Assembly (NCBI GenBank): GCA_021209875.1
Contig: JAGYVD010000008.1
Span: 620,001 to 684,000, forward strand
Direction of reading: 5' to 3'
Source: Rosellinia necatrix
Lineage: Eukaryota > Ascomycota > Sordariomycetes > Xylariales > Xylariaceae
DNA length: 64,000 nt
The notes below the pieces were generated by a model that was given only the letters and a program-made list of their open reading frames with translations, did not search any database and was not told where the DNA came from. Positions within the stretch are counted from its first letter, which is position 1; each line of letters begins with the position of its first letter. Positions 22,970-34,841 of this stretch are shown in pieces. The position numbers were made by a program, and so were the translations under genes.

Positions 22970-24600
22970 GATATAGAACATTTTAACTACTACATTAATA
23001 TTTTTGTTATATTTATTATTTTATGCCTGCTAGATTTTAAGTTTAAGTTTAAATATTATATTTAAACTTAAATATAATAACTATAAATAATACTTAAACA
23101 TATAAAATTATTTTAATAATTTATTTAAGCTAGATAAAAGCTAGCTAAAAATAAAAGCTTTAGCTAATAAAGCTAAATTATTTAAAATTAAAAAATATAT
23201 TAAAATATTACAAATAAAAATCTAAAAACATCTTTAATTAAAAAAAATATTATAAGCTTTACGTTTAGTTTATAATAAAAAAAATATTTTTTGTTTTAAT
23301 TATTTTAAAAAATTAAACTAAATAGTATATTAGTTATTTATAGCATAGGACATATTTAATTATATTTTAAGATGCTTTTAATACGTTAAATTTAATTTAG
23401 CTAAATTAAAAATATTATATTTATTAGTAATTATTTTTAATTTTTTAAGTATTAATAATTAATTTTATAAAACTATTTTTCATATTTTATTATAAATTTA
23501 AATATATTTTATATATAGTTAATATATTTAGTTAATATAAGTAGGCATATTTAGCAGCATTATATAATATTTTTATAGCGCTGCAGCTAATAAATAAATA
23601 AATAGACTAAGTTAGGACTTTTTTTAGCTGTTTATTTAAATTTTAAAATATATTTTTTTAAAGCTTTTAAAAAACAGCTTTAAAATTAAAAAATATATGC
23701 TTTTAATATTTTATTAATTTTTTATAAAAATGTTAAGATTATAAAAATATTTAACCGAGTTATTTAGTTAGTTTTTAATAAAATATATAATATGTTTATA
23801 TTTATAATACCTAGTAATTTATAAAACTAAAATCTATAACTTCTATATGTTTTTAAAGCTGTTAATTTTTATTATATTAATAGGTTAAGTTTTTTTTTGT
23901 TTAAAATTATATATAGCTATTTATTTAAAAAGTTTTAAAGCTAAATATTTTTTTTAAATATAAGCATTATAAACTAGCTTAGTTTAAAATAATATTAATT
24001 TATTTTTAAAACTTATTTATAATTAAATAGTTATAAAATATATTTTATATGTTTAATATTATTAAAAATAATAAAGTTTTAATATAAAAATATAAAAGTT
24101 TAAAAACAGGCTTTTATAATAATTATAAAAACTTTATATAATTTAAAAATTATATAATATTAATAAAAAAACAGCTTAAGTTATAACTTAAATAATATAG
24201 CTTATTTATAATTAAAAACATATAAAAAACTATTATTTATATTAAAAATTTAAACAATATTTAGATTTATTATAAATATTATTTTTAAATTGTTTATTTT
24301 TATATTAGTTATTTTAAATATAACTTTAATTTAATTTTATTTATATAATAACAACTTAAATATTAAATTATATGTTTATACTAAAAGCTTTAAAAATAAG
24401 CGGAAAATAGTATATAAATAAGCATAAAATAAATATTAATAATAAGTTTTAAAAAGAGTAGGACGCTTTTAACTTGTTTTAAAATAGATAAATAAATAAA
24501 AGTGGGTTTTTATAATTTAGCTAGAGCATAGCTTATATTTATTTATTTTAAGTGGATACTACCTACACCTTAGATTCTTTTTTAATACAACCACTTTTTA
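22970..24600. other. AT-rich RIP-damaged tract up to the euchromatin boundary
   Basis: The tract is almost pure A+T to about 24,530, then composition rises abruptly to normal coding levels by 24,640. I see no gene or defined element here. Confidence 0.6.
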
Positions 24601-24776
24601 CCCACGCCTCTTTTAGTATAGTGCAGAGGCGCTGGTACAAACCATAAATGGAAGATCTTAAAAGGTATGTCAATTATTAGCCCACCTTACTATATACCTT
24701 TAGGCGCACAGTTGCGAAAGCTTCCCCCGTAGCACGATACGACATTGGCCGTCTCGAGGAAGGAGGGGCAGTAGAT

Positions 24777-25802
24777 TTAGTTATCGCGGTATTGATACAA
24801 GTCAAAGGCGCAGATCCTTTCTGGCCCTGAAATTGGAGGCTCACCGGCGAGGAAAGCATCGTACAGAGCCATTGCCGTACGCCACCACTGTGGTGCATCC
24901 GGTTCGTCTAGGATCGTGGCAGCCTCGGCCCTGCAACAGACGAGACGAGTAAGTGTTGCGGCCGAGACAGCCTTGACCATGCCTTCATCCGAGTCCTTTT
25001 CTCGTCTGGCGCTACCGCAATACTCTTCGGGGCGATGCGTACGGACGCACAGCTCCAAGGATGAATAGATGGTATCAGGTGACATGCCAGGCTCGGGCAG
25101 TGGCATTGGTCCGCCGAAGAATGATTTCAAGACATCGCAACACTCTTGGGCCTTATTTCGCATGACAAAGGCCAGGGCAATAGCGTGGGTGAGCTCTGCT
25201 GTCAAGGGAGCAACGGCATTTGAACACAGGCCAATATGATGGGAGGCTGGGCTCTCGCTCAAATAAGCAGCCAGGACTTGCTGGCTTGAGAAGTCCAGGG
25301 GAGTAGACCTTGAAGATAAGCTACTAAGCCGCAAGAGTAGCTATAAATATTAACCAAGAGGTAACATCGTCCAAGCCGGGAACCTCACCTTAGCGACATG
25401 AAAAAACAACCTACCACCGGCGAGCTGATCCTCCTGCCAGGTGGGCGGCCACGTATTGGAAGCCCAGGTGGCCCTTTTGTTGTACATCAGGTAAAGCGTG
25501 GCGGGTGTTGTGCCATCAGGTGACGTCGACGAGGGCCGCAGAAGCGCGATCTGCTCAACGGAGACAGGAAAAGAAATATTGTTGGCGTGTAGGAGACGCA
25601 GGGCACCAACGAGGCTCTCCTCTAGCGCATCGAGAAGGCGTAGCTGGATGGGAAGGCATGATTGGGTTCCAATGCTGTCAAGGAACTCCTGGAAAGGGAT
25701 AAGTCGGCTCGCTCGGGGGAGGTCGACTTCGATGGTACGTTGGGAGGTGGAGTGGCGGACGAGGCGTGGGGTAGGGCATTTTCGCGCGTTAAGAATGATC
25801 AA
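24777..25802 (-). CDS. Hypothetical protein, 325 aa, two exons
   Basis: Exon 1 is 25802-25389 and exon 2 is 25340-24777. They are joined by a 48-bp intron with donor GTGAGG and acceptor TTATAG, and phase 0 is kept across the junction. An alternative acceptor 17 bp downstream breaks the frame. The first ATG at 25802 is followed by MIILNARKCPTPRLVRH. The product is soluble-looking, has no signal peptide or membrane helix, and contains a WW pair in DAPQWWRTAMALYDAFLAG near the C terminus. I do not recognise the family. It is the first gene after the transposon tract, with normal codon use and no RIP damage. Its intactness across the intron argues that it is real; function is unknown. Confidence 0.6.
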
Positions 25803-26416
25803 TAGCGATACTTGACACGTGTAGGCTGTGTCGGACCGGCACTAGGTACGTGTTAAACACTATCTCGCTTTGCCAGCCAAAGGTTAAAAAATACTCTGAT
25901 AAGGTCGCAATTTGTCCGGTTGGGCTTTACTCGACGTCGGCTGGGGCGCCGGGTATTATCATTGCGGCTGGTAGTTGCCTCCCTCATGTAGCGACGGTTG
26001 GTCGATGACGGGAGGCTTGGTTTATGAGCCATAGATGCGCGGGCATCAAAGGCAAGTTCTTACAAGTCGTGATTTCTTTGGGGCATCAAGATCGGCTGGC
26101 CGGACGCATCGCACTGTTTTATGCAGGCAATGGTTGGCTGGGGCTGCAGCTTGATGAAACCACTGCAAAAGCCGTCGATATGCCGAAGCCTGGGAGGATC
26201 CTCGCGTCCGAGCTCTGATGAAACAAAACAAACTGCTAGGGGTTGTATAATGGGCGTTGCAAATCTCAGCAGGACTAGATGTTAGAAGGCAGTTGGAGAA
26301 TGGGGTGACTGTGTATATATATTAAAAGCCTAGCATGCCGATAGCAACACGGCCTGGGATACCGTGTTGCTAACGCTAACGTGCACTATTATATTTAGTA
26401 ATACTTTGCTTACGTC
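25803..26416. promoter_or_regulatory. Divergent intergenic region between two accessory genes
   Basis: It separates the 5' ends of the minus-strand hypothetical gene and the plus-strand nuclease-like gene and so probably holds both promoters. A TATATATATTAAAAG stretch lies at about 26312. A 64-codon open frame at 26024-26218 is not convincing as a gene. Confidence 0.45.
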
Positions 26417-27685
26417 ATGACCGAGCCACTGCTCCACTGGCTGAAGTCAGCACTGCCTAAGAAGCCCTTCATCTACCATGACCGCGCATCACGACAAGGA
26501 ACCAGTCGCGACCCCATCTACGCCTCACTTGTCGAGTCAATAGAGGTGGAGCAATGGCATGAACTCAACACCCTCCCAGATCTCTGCCATCTGGGCTTTG
26601 ATCGAGACCACGCCCTCGATGAAAGCCTTACTCTCGCCGCGCCTATTATCATCTTTGACGCCTTCCGCGTGCTTTCTGTCGAGGCGAATCTGGAGCACTT
26701 CCTTAATCAGTCACTTGTTTATTGCGTCAATGTGGCATTACACCACTTGTGCAAGCCCCCTATCACAATCATACCCCACGTACCGTTTACAGCTCCAACG
26801 CTTCGTGAGGGCTCCATTCGATCGCGGGAAAGTTACACGCCCGATTATACCGTATGCAAGGGCTATATTGAGGAAGACCCCCGGCTTTTGGACGATCATC
26901 GCACAAGTTTTCTCGTAGGAGATGCCAAATTAGTCGGTCCGGAAAAGCCAAAAGATGCCGTTAGCCATACCGAGTTTCTCAGCTGGTCAGCTCTGGGCCA
27001 GCTACTGTGGTACTGTGTTTGCCGCAAAACACGTTTCGCTTTCCACGTATCGAACCGTGAGCTCGTCCTCATGGAGTTTGTCGTCGGTCGCGAGGACAGC
27101 GTCGCGGTACTTAGTAACGCCGTGGTTAGAGCTGAATCTGAATTGAGCAGCCCTGGCTTGACTTTGCCATTCAGGGATCATCCCCAGCCCAGCAAACGCA
27201 AATACACGGGCTCGTCAGTGAGCAACTCAACCGTCTCACCCAGCGATCGCCACCAGCAGAAGCGCAGCGTCGCGCCTATCCAGGCCGCGCATAATGATGA
27301 GTCGCCAATCGAGTCGCCCACTTTACCAGGTGGTATGCTAGGGCAATCCTGGCCCCGTCAAATAAGCCCGTCTTCAGACCAAACCCAGCAACCTCAAGAT
27401 ACCGCCCCCCAAACCCCGGAACCCGAATCTAAGGACCCAGAGCACTCGAGCTCTCCCTATATTCCGTCTTCCCCCGGAGAAATTAGCGTCGAAACCATTA
27501 AAGAGTTGGCATCTGCTGGGGGTGATTTCACAGTCCGCCTACATTCGTTTCCCTTCCAGAAACAAGAGCGTTTGCCTCTAGCTCTTCTTGGTTTCATTTG
27601 GTTGGCTCAGCTTGTAGATATCAAGAGATCCAAGAATATCTCGGCCACACCGATTAGCATTCGGGATTACTTAGTAAACGAGTAG
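26417..27685 (+). CDS. PD-(D/E)XK nuclease-superfamily-like protein, 422 aa
   Basis: This intronless frame starts at an ATG with protein start MTEPLLHWLKSALPKK. Residues 130-225 carry a restriction-endonuclease-fold signature: TPDYTV (Asp143), then FLVGDAKL giving the D-x-K pair Asp169/Lys171, then QLLWYC (Gln195) and a predicted strand RFAFHVSNRELVLMEF. This pattern occurs in a large group of fungal proteins of unknown role. Residues 235-365 are Ser/Pro/Gln-rich and probably disordered, with a short structured tail (LPLALLGFIWLAQL) near 385-405. The catalytic residues look complete, so nuclease activity is possible but unproven. It lies between the transposon tract and the protease/NLR pair. 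Nothing indicates a secretion signal. Confidence 0.65.
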   Translation: MTEPLLHWLKSALPKKPFIYHDRASRQGTSRDPIYASLVESIEVEQWHELNTLPDLCHLGFDRDHALDESLTLAAPIIIFDAFRVLSVEANLEHFLNQSLVYCVNVALHHLCKPPITIIPHVPFTAPTLREGSIRSRESYTPDYTVCKGYIEEDPRLLDDHRTSFLVGDAKLVGPEKPKDAVSHTEFLSWSALGQLLWYCVCRKTRFAFHVSNRELVLMEFVVGREDSVAVLSNAVVRAESELSSPGLTLPFRDHPQPSKRKYTGSSVSNSTVSPSDRHQQKRSVAPIQAAHNDESPIESPTLPGGMLGQSWPRQISPSSDQTQQPQDTAPQTPEPESKDPEHSSSPYIPSSPGEISVETIKELASAGGDFTVRLHSFPFQKQERLPLALLGFIWLAQLVDIKRSKNISATPISIRDYLVNE

Positions 27686-28442
27686 CACGGGTCATAACGA
27701 GCTTAAGATCAGCACAGTTTGCGAATATAGTATTGAGCTCATTCACGGTTTATTCGCTTGCAATGACTAAACAAGTTCAAAAAATGTAGCCTATCAGTTC
27801 GAAGACCAGGCAGGCTAAGATTCTTTTTATACCTATAGCATCGGGGTCGTAGGCGCATGCCTGAACTAGAGTATTTAGTAGCGCGCGCCAGTATTAACTG
27901 CAAACGTGGTTACGTAGCTAGCTAGTTTCTAACTTGTTAGGCTTAATACACGGAATGGTGATGTATTCAAGTTCTGACTAGTAAGTGGCTAGGTGGGCGC
28001 CAGCTAGTGGGAAGTCACTACGGACTGCTCGAGACCGATAAAAATCATTGATGTCATGGAGTGTAACGGCGAGATAAGAGGGGAACCATCCCTTTTAATC
28101 AATCAACTCTTGGCTGTTATGTTCTAATTCTTCTTTTTGGTGCCCAATATTGAAGTTTGCCTACCTGTCGGATAGTGCCGCACCTTGTCGTACCACCAGC
28201 AGATGCGCATCTTGAGACTACTGAGAGTTTCGTCGCGATCGAGCACTAGTGTGTTGTTACTTATTAGTGCACACCGATTGTCCAATCATATTAGTGAAAT
28301 GAAAGCGCGCGAACGAGGACCGGCAAGTTGTTCGCCGTTGAGCATAAGGAAAGCAAGACATCGCTCACGCTTGGCCCGCTCTCCTGGAGACTCACTAGTG
28401 TGTATAAACTAGTATCCGTTGGGGGATGGATAGGACATTGAC
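27686..28442. other. Intergenic stretch before the MITE-like element
   Basis: No convincing gene is present; a 75-codon frame at 28185-28412 lacks features. The sequence is of mixed composition with tracts such as GTACGTAGCTAGCTAG. Confidence 0.5.
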
Positions 28443-28676
28443 GGAGGTCCAGTGGGACCACTTGTGACAAAACGACCCGTAGGCTGTCTGGCCTGTAGTA
28501 GGTTCTGGCAGCCTACGGGTCGGACAGCTCCCGTATTATAACTACCTGTACCATTGAACGGACGAAGCGTTTTGAATGGTTCGTACGATAAAAATTAAGT
28601 GACAAGTGCGGGGTAATGTCCAGCTTCTTTCGTTTTTGAAATTACGTTTTGTCACAAGTGGCCCGAACGGCCCTCC
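28443..28676. mobile_element. MITE-like inverted-repeat element, 234 bp
   Basis: Terminal inverted repeats of about 32 bp match at roughly 27 positions; the inner 17 bases (CCACTTGTGACAAAACG) are perfect. Inside is a perfect 13-bp inverted repeat (28474-28486 with 28509-28521, arm GACCCGTAGGCTG). Length and structure fit a non-autonomous DNA transposon. I could not find a flanking duplication, so superfamily is unassigned. It lies just 3' of the protease gene. Confidence 0.65.
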
Positions 28677-28774
28677 ATAAACATTCTCACTTTCAAACAC
28701 TATCTAGTTAAACTTTGGGCACCTCCGCGTTGTTTTCAATCTGGATTCATCTTACCCCACTTCATTTTTCATAT

Positions 28775-31700
28775 TCATCCTCCCAATACTGTCTCTCCCA
28801 TTTCACTCTTTTCCTCACGGTTACCTCCACATCCCTGGGTCGTTGGCTTCGTCTTCGCAAGGTCGACAATGTAATAGAAGTTCTCAAAAAGGACAAACTT
28901 TGTTGCTGGTTTTGCCTTCATCTTATTCAGGATCTCCGTGACGAGAGAGTATCGACTATCACCTTGCGTGTAGGGTTTGTAGGATCTCTCCGGCCTTCTC
29001 AACCGATCACACGTGATGATAAGCGACGATAGACCCGCGGCGATGGCCGTGGCTACAGAACTTCCCGTGATGGTGTCGGTCGAGTTGAGAAAAGGGATGG
29101 CGCCGGCGGCCACGTTCTGGCCTTGGATGAGATAGTCTATCTCGTTGCCGTGCCGGAGAGGCTTCCCGTAACTCATCGCATGCCGCCAGCCTCACGATGG
29201 GTCTCGTCTTCTGCGTCCCCTGCTCCGCATATGATGCCGGCCAGGCCTTCTCCAGTCTGGACCCCTCGTCGTGCGCGCTGCAGACCATGAGGATTCCTGC
29301 CTTCGCAGCCTCGTCGATCGCGGCCTCGAGAACTTCCTCTTTCTCACTTGTGATGAAACTCATCGATATGACATCGACCTTCATTTCGATGGCCCAGTAA
29401 ATAGCCTTGAAGAAGCCATTCTCGGAATCAGTTTCCACTCTCATATGCTGAGGGCAGGCATTTCGTGACATGATGTGTTGTGGTGAGAATGGGGCACATA
29501 CCTGTACGACTCTCTGAGGCGATATTCCCGTGGACCCCTCCGTCACTTTGGTAACGTACAAGTGACAGTATGGATCGATGGAACAGATCAAGTTGGCCAT
29601 CTGCGTTCCGTGAGGGTCAGACGCAAACAACCAAGGACTATGCCGAGAGTTGCCGTCTACAAAGGAGCAACTGCCCTTGATACACTTCCAAAGGCTCTGA
29701 TCGTCGTCGTCCTGCTGCTCCTCTTCGGGATCGAGAGATTTGTCTTTGTTTGACGTCCGCTTGCCGTCGGGGTTTGATCCAGTAAAGGAAGTCAGACTGC
29801 GCTGCGATACTGGCGAAATGCTGAGTATTCCGTTATCTAGGATCGCCACCTTCGCCGGCCTAATCATCTTGGCACCATCTCTCTTGTTCCTGCCGATTTG
29901 CTCAATCACTCTCAGCTCGCGAGCAAGGCCAGGGGCCACGCTGAGTAAGCTGCCGCGGTGAAGAATATTAATTCTGATTTGCTAGTGCACGTTTTTTGGA
30001 ACTCACATTTTGCGTAGGTTGGGCAGCTTTGGTGTGGGATACCAAGGAGCTAATTCAACTCTTCTCTCTACTGTATGTGTCTCCTCCTCTATATCGATAT
30101 GTTTCTCTTTTTCTTTGAGTCTATCGGACTCGAAAGTTCGCAATCGAGAGCGGATGTCGGTTAGAAGCGCAGAACGGCGCTCCTTATTACAGGTCTCCTA
30201 AATGGTAATCAGCATGATATTCCCGTGGCACTCTAGACAAGGAAACATTGTGGTGAGTACCTTTATGAGCTCTATCTTTACCTTTTCTAGCTGTTTAATA
30301 ACCCTATTAGCCGCGTAGCCGTTGGTTTCACACTGCCGTGACCTTACCTTCTTCATGGAATAGAGCCCTTCGTCACTAAGCCAGTGGCGGATGACTGCTC
30401 GGTTACCACTCGAGTATAGGTTTAGCTCCCTCATTCGGCCTTTCGTGTCCGGTTCTAGCTCGGATACCGCCAAGTCTAAGACTCGCCATGATAGAAGTTA
30501 GCATTAGCAACAAATGTTCGGTCTTTGGAGCTCAATCGCGCATGTCTTGAACACCATGTTCTGGGTTACCAACATCAAGGACCTCCACTTTGAAACGCTC
30601 CACCATTTTGGACATCCTCTGGTCGTTGTGCGGGTCGATGAGACGGTCCGGTATTTTGAGTTTCAGGATGGTTTGCACGCCTCGATGCTCGTCCCCGAGC
30701 CAGTCGAGCGTTTTGAATACCTCTTCGTGTTCGCCTTTGAGATGGGTGTTCTCTTCGAACATTTCCCGTTCCTTCGCTTTCATATCTAGCGAAGGGAACT
30801 CGGCATAACATAGAGTCTTTTCGTACGAGAATGGGGCTTGTCGTTCGCTTTGCCAAATCAACGAGTCTATGAACTCGGACAGCGTGTAGTTCACCGAGCT
30901 GAACCCGGATAGGTCGAAACATAACTCACCAACTGCCAAAGACGTCAGTTTGTCAGAACGCCACAAAACCATGAAACCAGATCGGTAATAGATAAAGTGC
31001 TAACGGAGAGGGAATAGTGAATGCTACACACATCGTTCGTCATTGAGAAAGGTATAAGAGTTAGTAAGTCCATCGCCGACTGGGACTAATGGAACGACTA
31101 ACCACTAGAATTTCGAAATATCAAGGCCAACTGGTCCATCTCGGACACGTGATGAATCATCGTGTCGACAATCGAATCGCGAATCCTCTTCCTCACTTCA
31201 GGAGAGGAGTGTTCCGGGTGGTTCCGGTCGTCGCTATTATACCAAAGCGGGAACTTCACATGAGTTCCTTCCAGAGCCTGTTCTTGCGCTACAGACTTTG
31301 GATAGTCCTTGAGGAACAGATTGATAAAGGCCTCCTGCTGTTCCTTCACCGCCACATGCAGCAGTCGAGATCGCAAATCTTGGGCCAGAACAGCGTCCTT
31401 CGGTATTTCTTCCCAGATCTCTTTCAGACCAGTCGAGATGATGCTCGTGGCGATCTCCTCGGCGATTTCTTTTGCTTTGGAAATCACCATCTTGGTGATG
31501 TTCAGTCGGCGCGACCGCTGATCGTCATCGTTCTGACTTGTCCCCAGTGACGACAGATTCTCAAGGGCGTTTTGAATATATGTGCTTGTAGCATAGAGGT
31601 TCGCGACCTCGTCATAAGAGAGGAACAGCCCCACGACATCGTCTGTTGCGGTGTCAATGGCGTTTCCAAATGCGATGTCCAGGTCGGCCATCATCTAAAG

Positions 31701-32660
31701 AAACGATCCCCCTCACTCCCAGAAGCTCTCTCAGTTTCCTCAGTGCCGCATCGACGGCTCTAGATGTTTTGATTACTTTTTGTTCGGCTTGCTTGAGCTC
31801 GTCGGCAGTGTTACTGGCTTTTTATTGTAATGAAGCAACATTCATACCTCCCCGACTATCTGTTCCGGGTTCCGTTCATTAGTACCTTAGTGGTTTCTCG
31901 GCAGCGTTGGGAGACTTTTTTACTTCTTCCATATCTGCAATAGCGTCATTCATCTTGTCCTGGGCTAGTCGGTCGTCATCGTGAGCTTCTTCGACAGCCG
32001 TAGCCACCACCGTCAAAAGTGTAGAGGAAGCTGGCTTTCCAGGCTGCTTGTGTTGCAAGATGCTCGAGGCGGGAAGGCATTGCCCTTGGCGACAATACTC
32101 TGGCCGAGTCGGCACCCGGCCTGCTTTCATTCCTTCGTAAAACCGCCTACCCTCAAAAATCATTGCGGAGAATAACCACGGAGGTCCGCTCTTAGCGGCA
32201 ACGCGAAACGGGATTTCCTTTTCATTGACGCCCAGGTGGCTCGGTTTGTTGTTGCATTGGTACTTGTATCTGAATTTGGTGTCCTTGACATCGCTTTGCG
32301 TGGGATTCTCGAAAGCGAGATACGGCCATTTTTCCATAATCATCGTGCCTAAATCTTTGTCTCCTGCGTCTTCGCGTTCATTCTTCTTTTTTGCTATGCC
32401 GAGCAGGATGTGCCAGCGAAGGCAGTTGTCGATACCCGCAGATTTGGTGCCCTTTGCATCTTTTGATCTGTCGCCCCAGCACTCTGTGATGAACAGTTCG
32501 ACTGCTGCGAGTACCCGGCCTTGTTCCTTCGCCTTGACATTGTCGCTCTTTAGCTTCAAACTCTTCGACACTTGATCTCTGATGACGCTGGCCTGTCTCG
32601 TGACGTCTTGTTCCTTAGATAGCCTGTCCTTCAATTTCTGGAAAACGTCATCATTTTCTA
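28775..32660 (-). pseudogene. Subtilisin-like (S8) intracellular protease, multi-exon, one frameshift
   Basis: Nine exons fit on the minus strand: to 31886 from about 32634, 31813-31777, 31694-31103, 30932-30570, 30475-30348, 30290-30261, 30197-30007, 29949-29502 and 29447-28775, with introns of 54-170 nt and canonical GT..AG ends. The N-terminal part has an ankyrin-like PFRVAAKSG segment. A middle domain typical of fungal S8 proteins follows (ELCFDLSGF, ILKLKIPD, RELNLYSSGNRAVIRHW), then the subtilase domain with all triad residues: Asp at 29837-29835 (AILDNG), His at 29612-29610 (DPHGT), Ser at 29059-29057 (TGSSVATAIAAG). Between AACDE and YGKPLR one extra T at 29170/29171 shifts the frame, separating the Ser from the rest. 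The true start codon is not resolved; the frame upstream of 32634 meets a stop without an ATG. If the extra base is a sequencing error, the gene is intact. Confidence 0.75.
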
Positions 32661-33253
32661 CGACATTGATTCCTTCTTATGGTAATCGTGGTGGTCCATA
32701 GAGACCATGCTAAAAAGAGCACTTGGAAATATGTCGCAAATAGAAGTTCCATGAGCAGGAGTATAATGGTTGCGATGGAGCGCACACGGCCCAGGCCGAG
32801 AAGATCACATTTTAGATATAGTTTTTTTTTTTCTTCGCAAACCAGTGGCGCATGATGCGAGATCAGACACGCCAACACCAATTGTGGTTCAATGGCCAAA
32901 TGATGCTTTTCTCGCCGACTTGCAGATAATACTTCGAGAGTACGGGCGCGTGCTGGTGCAGTACGTGTCTCGCCATGCATGTACCACCATCACCATGGTC
33001 ACAGGTCATATTGTGGCTTTTCCAACTGGACTGTGAGGGGTAGCCAGCGTGAGGAAACAGGTATCGTAATCTCGTCATCTGTCTGCGATACTGATTGCAA
33101 GCTCACTGTTCAAGTTCGTGGGGATATGCCGCTCTGAAGTGATCGTCCACACTCAGGCTCGAGATCCATTCGAGAAACTGCCCCTCGATCACTCTTCTAT
33201 CCGATGAATCGACGCCCTGTATTGGGCGCGGTGGCATTCGTGCGGCCCAGAAG
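32661..33253. promoter_or_regulatory. Shared divergent promoter region of the protease and NLR genes
   Basis: About 0.6 kb separates the apparent 5' end of the protease gene from the ATG of the NLR gene, which point away from each other. It may also hold an unrecognised first exon of the protease. Open frames here on both strands overlap each other and show no coding features. Confidence 0.45.
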
Positions 33254-34378
33254 ATGAAGAGCCTACGACGCTTCGGTAAAACTGCGCTGCAAAAATTCTC
33301 GAACGAAGACCCCGACATATCCTCCCCTACAGAAACGAAAACATCCGTCCACGGCGCTGTCTACAACGCAACCCTACCGTCCGTCGACACAGGAGAGCCC
33401 GTCAAATACCCTACAGCCGAACAGATAGTTATCAAAGACTCCTCCGTGTCTTCGACCGAGGACAGGACAGAAGCGTCACTCCAAACACACACGTTGACAG
33501 CACTATCAGTGTCTGAGGAACACACTGTAACGATAGTACAACCGCAATCACCACTCGACTCAAACCTCAAGCCGGACCCCTCCACCATGATCGAGAAACG
33601 TGGAAAAAGGCTGTGGAATTATGCATTTCAACGCCTTGAATCACAAGAGCCCGACCTAGTCCGCGTTTATGAGTCTATAGTCGTTCGTTCCACCGCTGGC
33701 GGCAATTATAAACATGCCGAGTTCGACGAGATTCCGAGCCCCGAACGCTGCGGAAGCCTATTCGAGGCCAGCTTCCCGCAAAGGCAACGACTGATGGATG
33801 CTTATTTGGAAATATTTCTCGAAGAGCCAGGTCCTAATCTCGACGGCGCTGACAACCGCCGGAGAGATAGCGATACCGAGTCCGATGAAGTAGGTATTAC
33901 CACCTGGCATATAGTAAATGATTACGGAGCTAGGGCGGCACTCAAGGCCGCCATTCGGAGACATCGATATGCTTCCCCGGCATGGGTGGCTTCTTGTCTC
34001 CTGCTTCAAGTGAGTTACGACACGTTTCTCTTCTTACCGATGTGTCTCAGTCCGTCTGACCTTGGCGTCTCCGGTTGCAGAGTTTGCTCCATCCCGGCGT
34101 GCAACCGAACTCCCCTTTGCTCAAAGGTCGCGCCCCTTGTCGTAAAGATGGAGTGGTACCTCTCGTTGCCCATTATCCTGTCACAGTATAGTCACCAACA
34201 CGGGGATCCATCTTCGGGTCACCAAGCATTTGATGACACCAATTTGGAGAATACTTTGCTCGACCTGTACGAAGCCATCCTGCGCTATATCGTGAATTTG
34301 GTATGTCACGACTGCCATGTTAGGGGTGACGCTCCACCAAAGACCTTTGATGAGTTTGAGAAGTATAGGATGGATATT

Positions 34379-34381
34379 TAG
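34379..34381 (+). other. Premature TAG in NLR (CAG-to-TAG type)
   Basis: The frame before (..EKYRMDI) and after (TKEEAITKISGQDLETK) is continuous and NLR-like, so this stop interrupts coding sequence. The change is C-to-T in a CpA context, the site RIP prefers. Confidence 0.7.
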
Positions 34382-34838
34382 ACCAAAGAAGAAGCCATTA
34401 CAAAGATTTCCGGACAAGATCTCGAGACCAAGATCAGTCATATTCTCTCAAATATCGACTGCAGGCAGCAAGAAAATAAAAGGACCCGGCCCCTAGTCGA
34501 CGAAAGTGGAAACCATCATTGATTATAGTCCAATAAAGGTACACGAGTTTATTGCGAGTCTGGCGGTTGACGAACCCCAAAATCACAATGCGCCAACCGA
34601 GAAGTCTACTTCTAGACCACTGTACGAATGGCTACGCGAGAAGCCAGACTTCAAAAGACTCATCTCTAGGGGGACAGAGCCACGTGACCGCGTGTTATGG
34701 TTGGGCGGCGGTCCGGAAACGGGCACGACGAAGATTCTGCAAGCAGCTGTTCACAGCCTGGCCTCTGACACGCGGCGTCCCGAGCGGGTAGCTCACTTCT
34801 TCTGTGATAGCAGCTCCCCCCGGCGCAACAGCACTCTT

Positions 34839-34841
34839 TGA
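34839..34841 (+). other. Premature TGA inside the NACHT domain
   Basis: The frame reads RRNSTL, stop, IIKHLLYHILTDQPSLK. Related NACHT proteins usually have Arg-rich or neutral residues here, so CGA-to-TGA is the simplest origin. The same frame stays open from 34506 to 36242 apart from this codon. Confidence 0.8.

Noticed and set aside
26024..26218. 64-codon plus-strand ORF between the first two genes
   Set aside because: Short, no domain, overlapped by an equally long antisense frame, and located in a likely divergent promoter.
28185..28412. 75-codon plus ORF before the MITE-like element
   Set aside because: No motif, no context and weak coding character.
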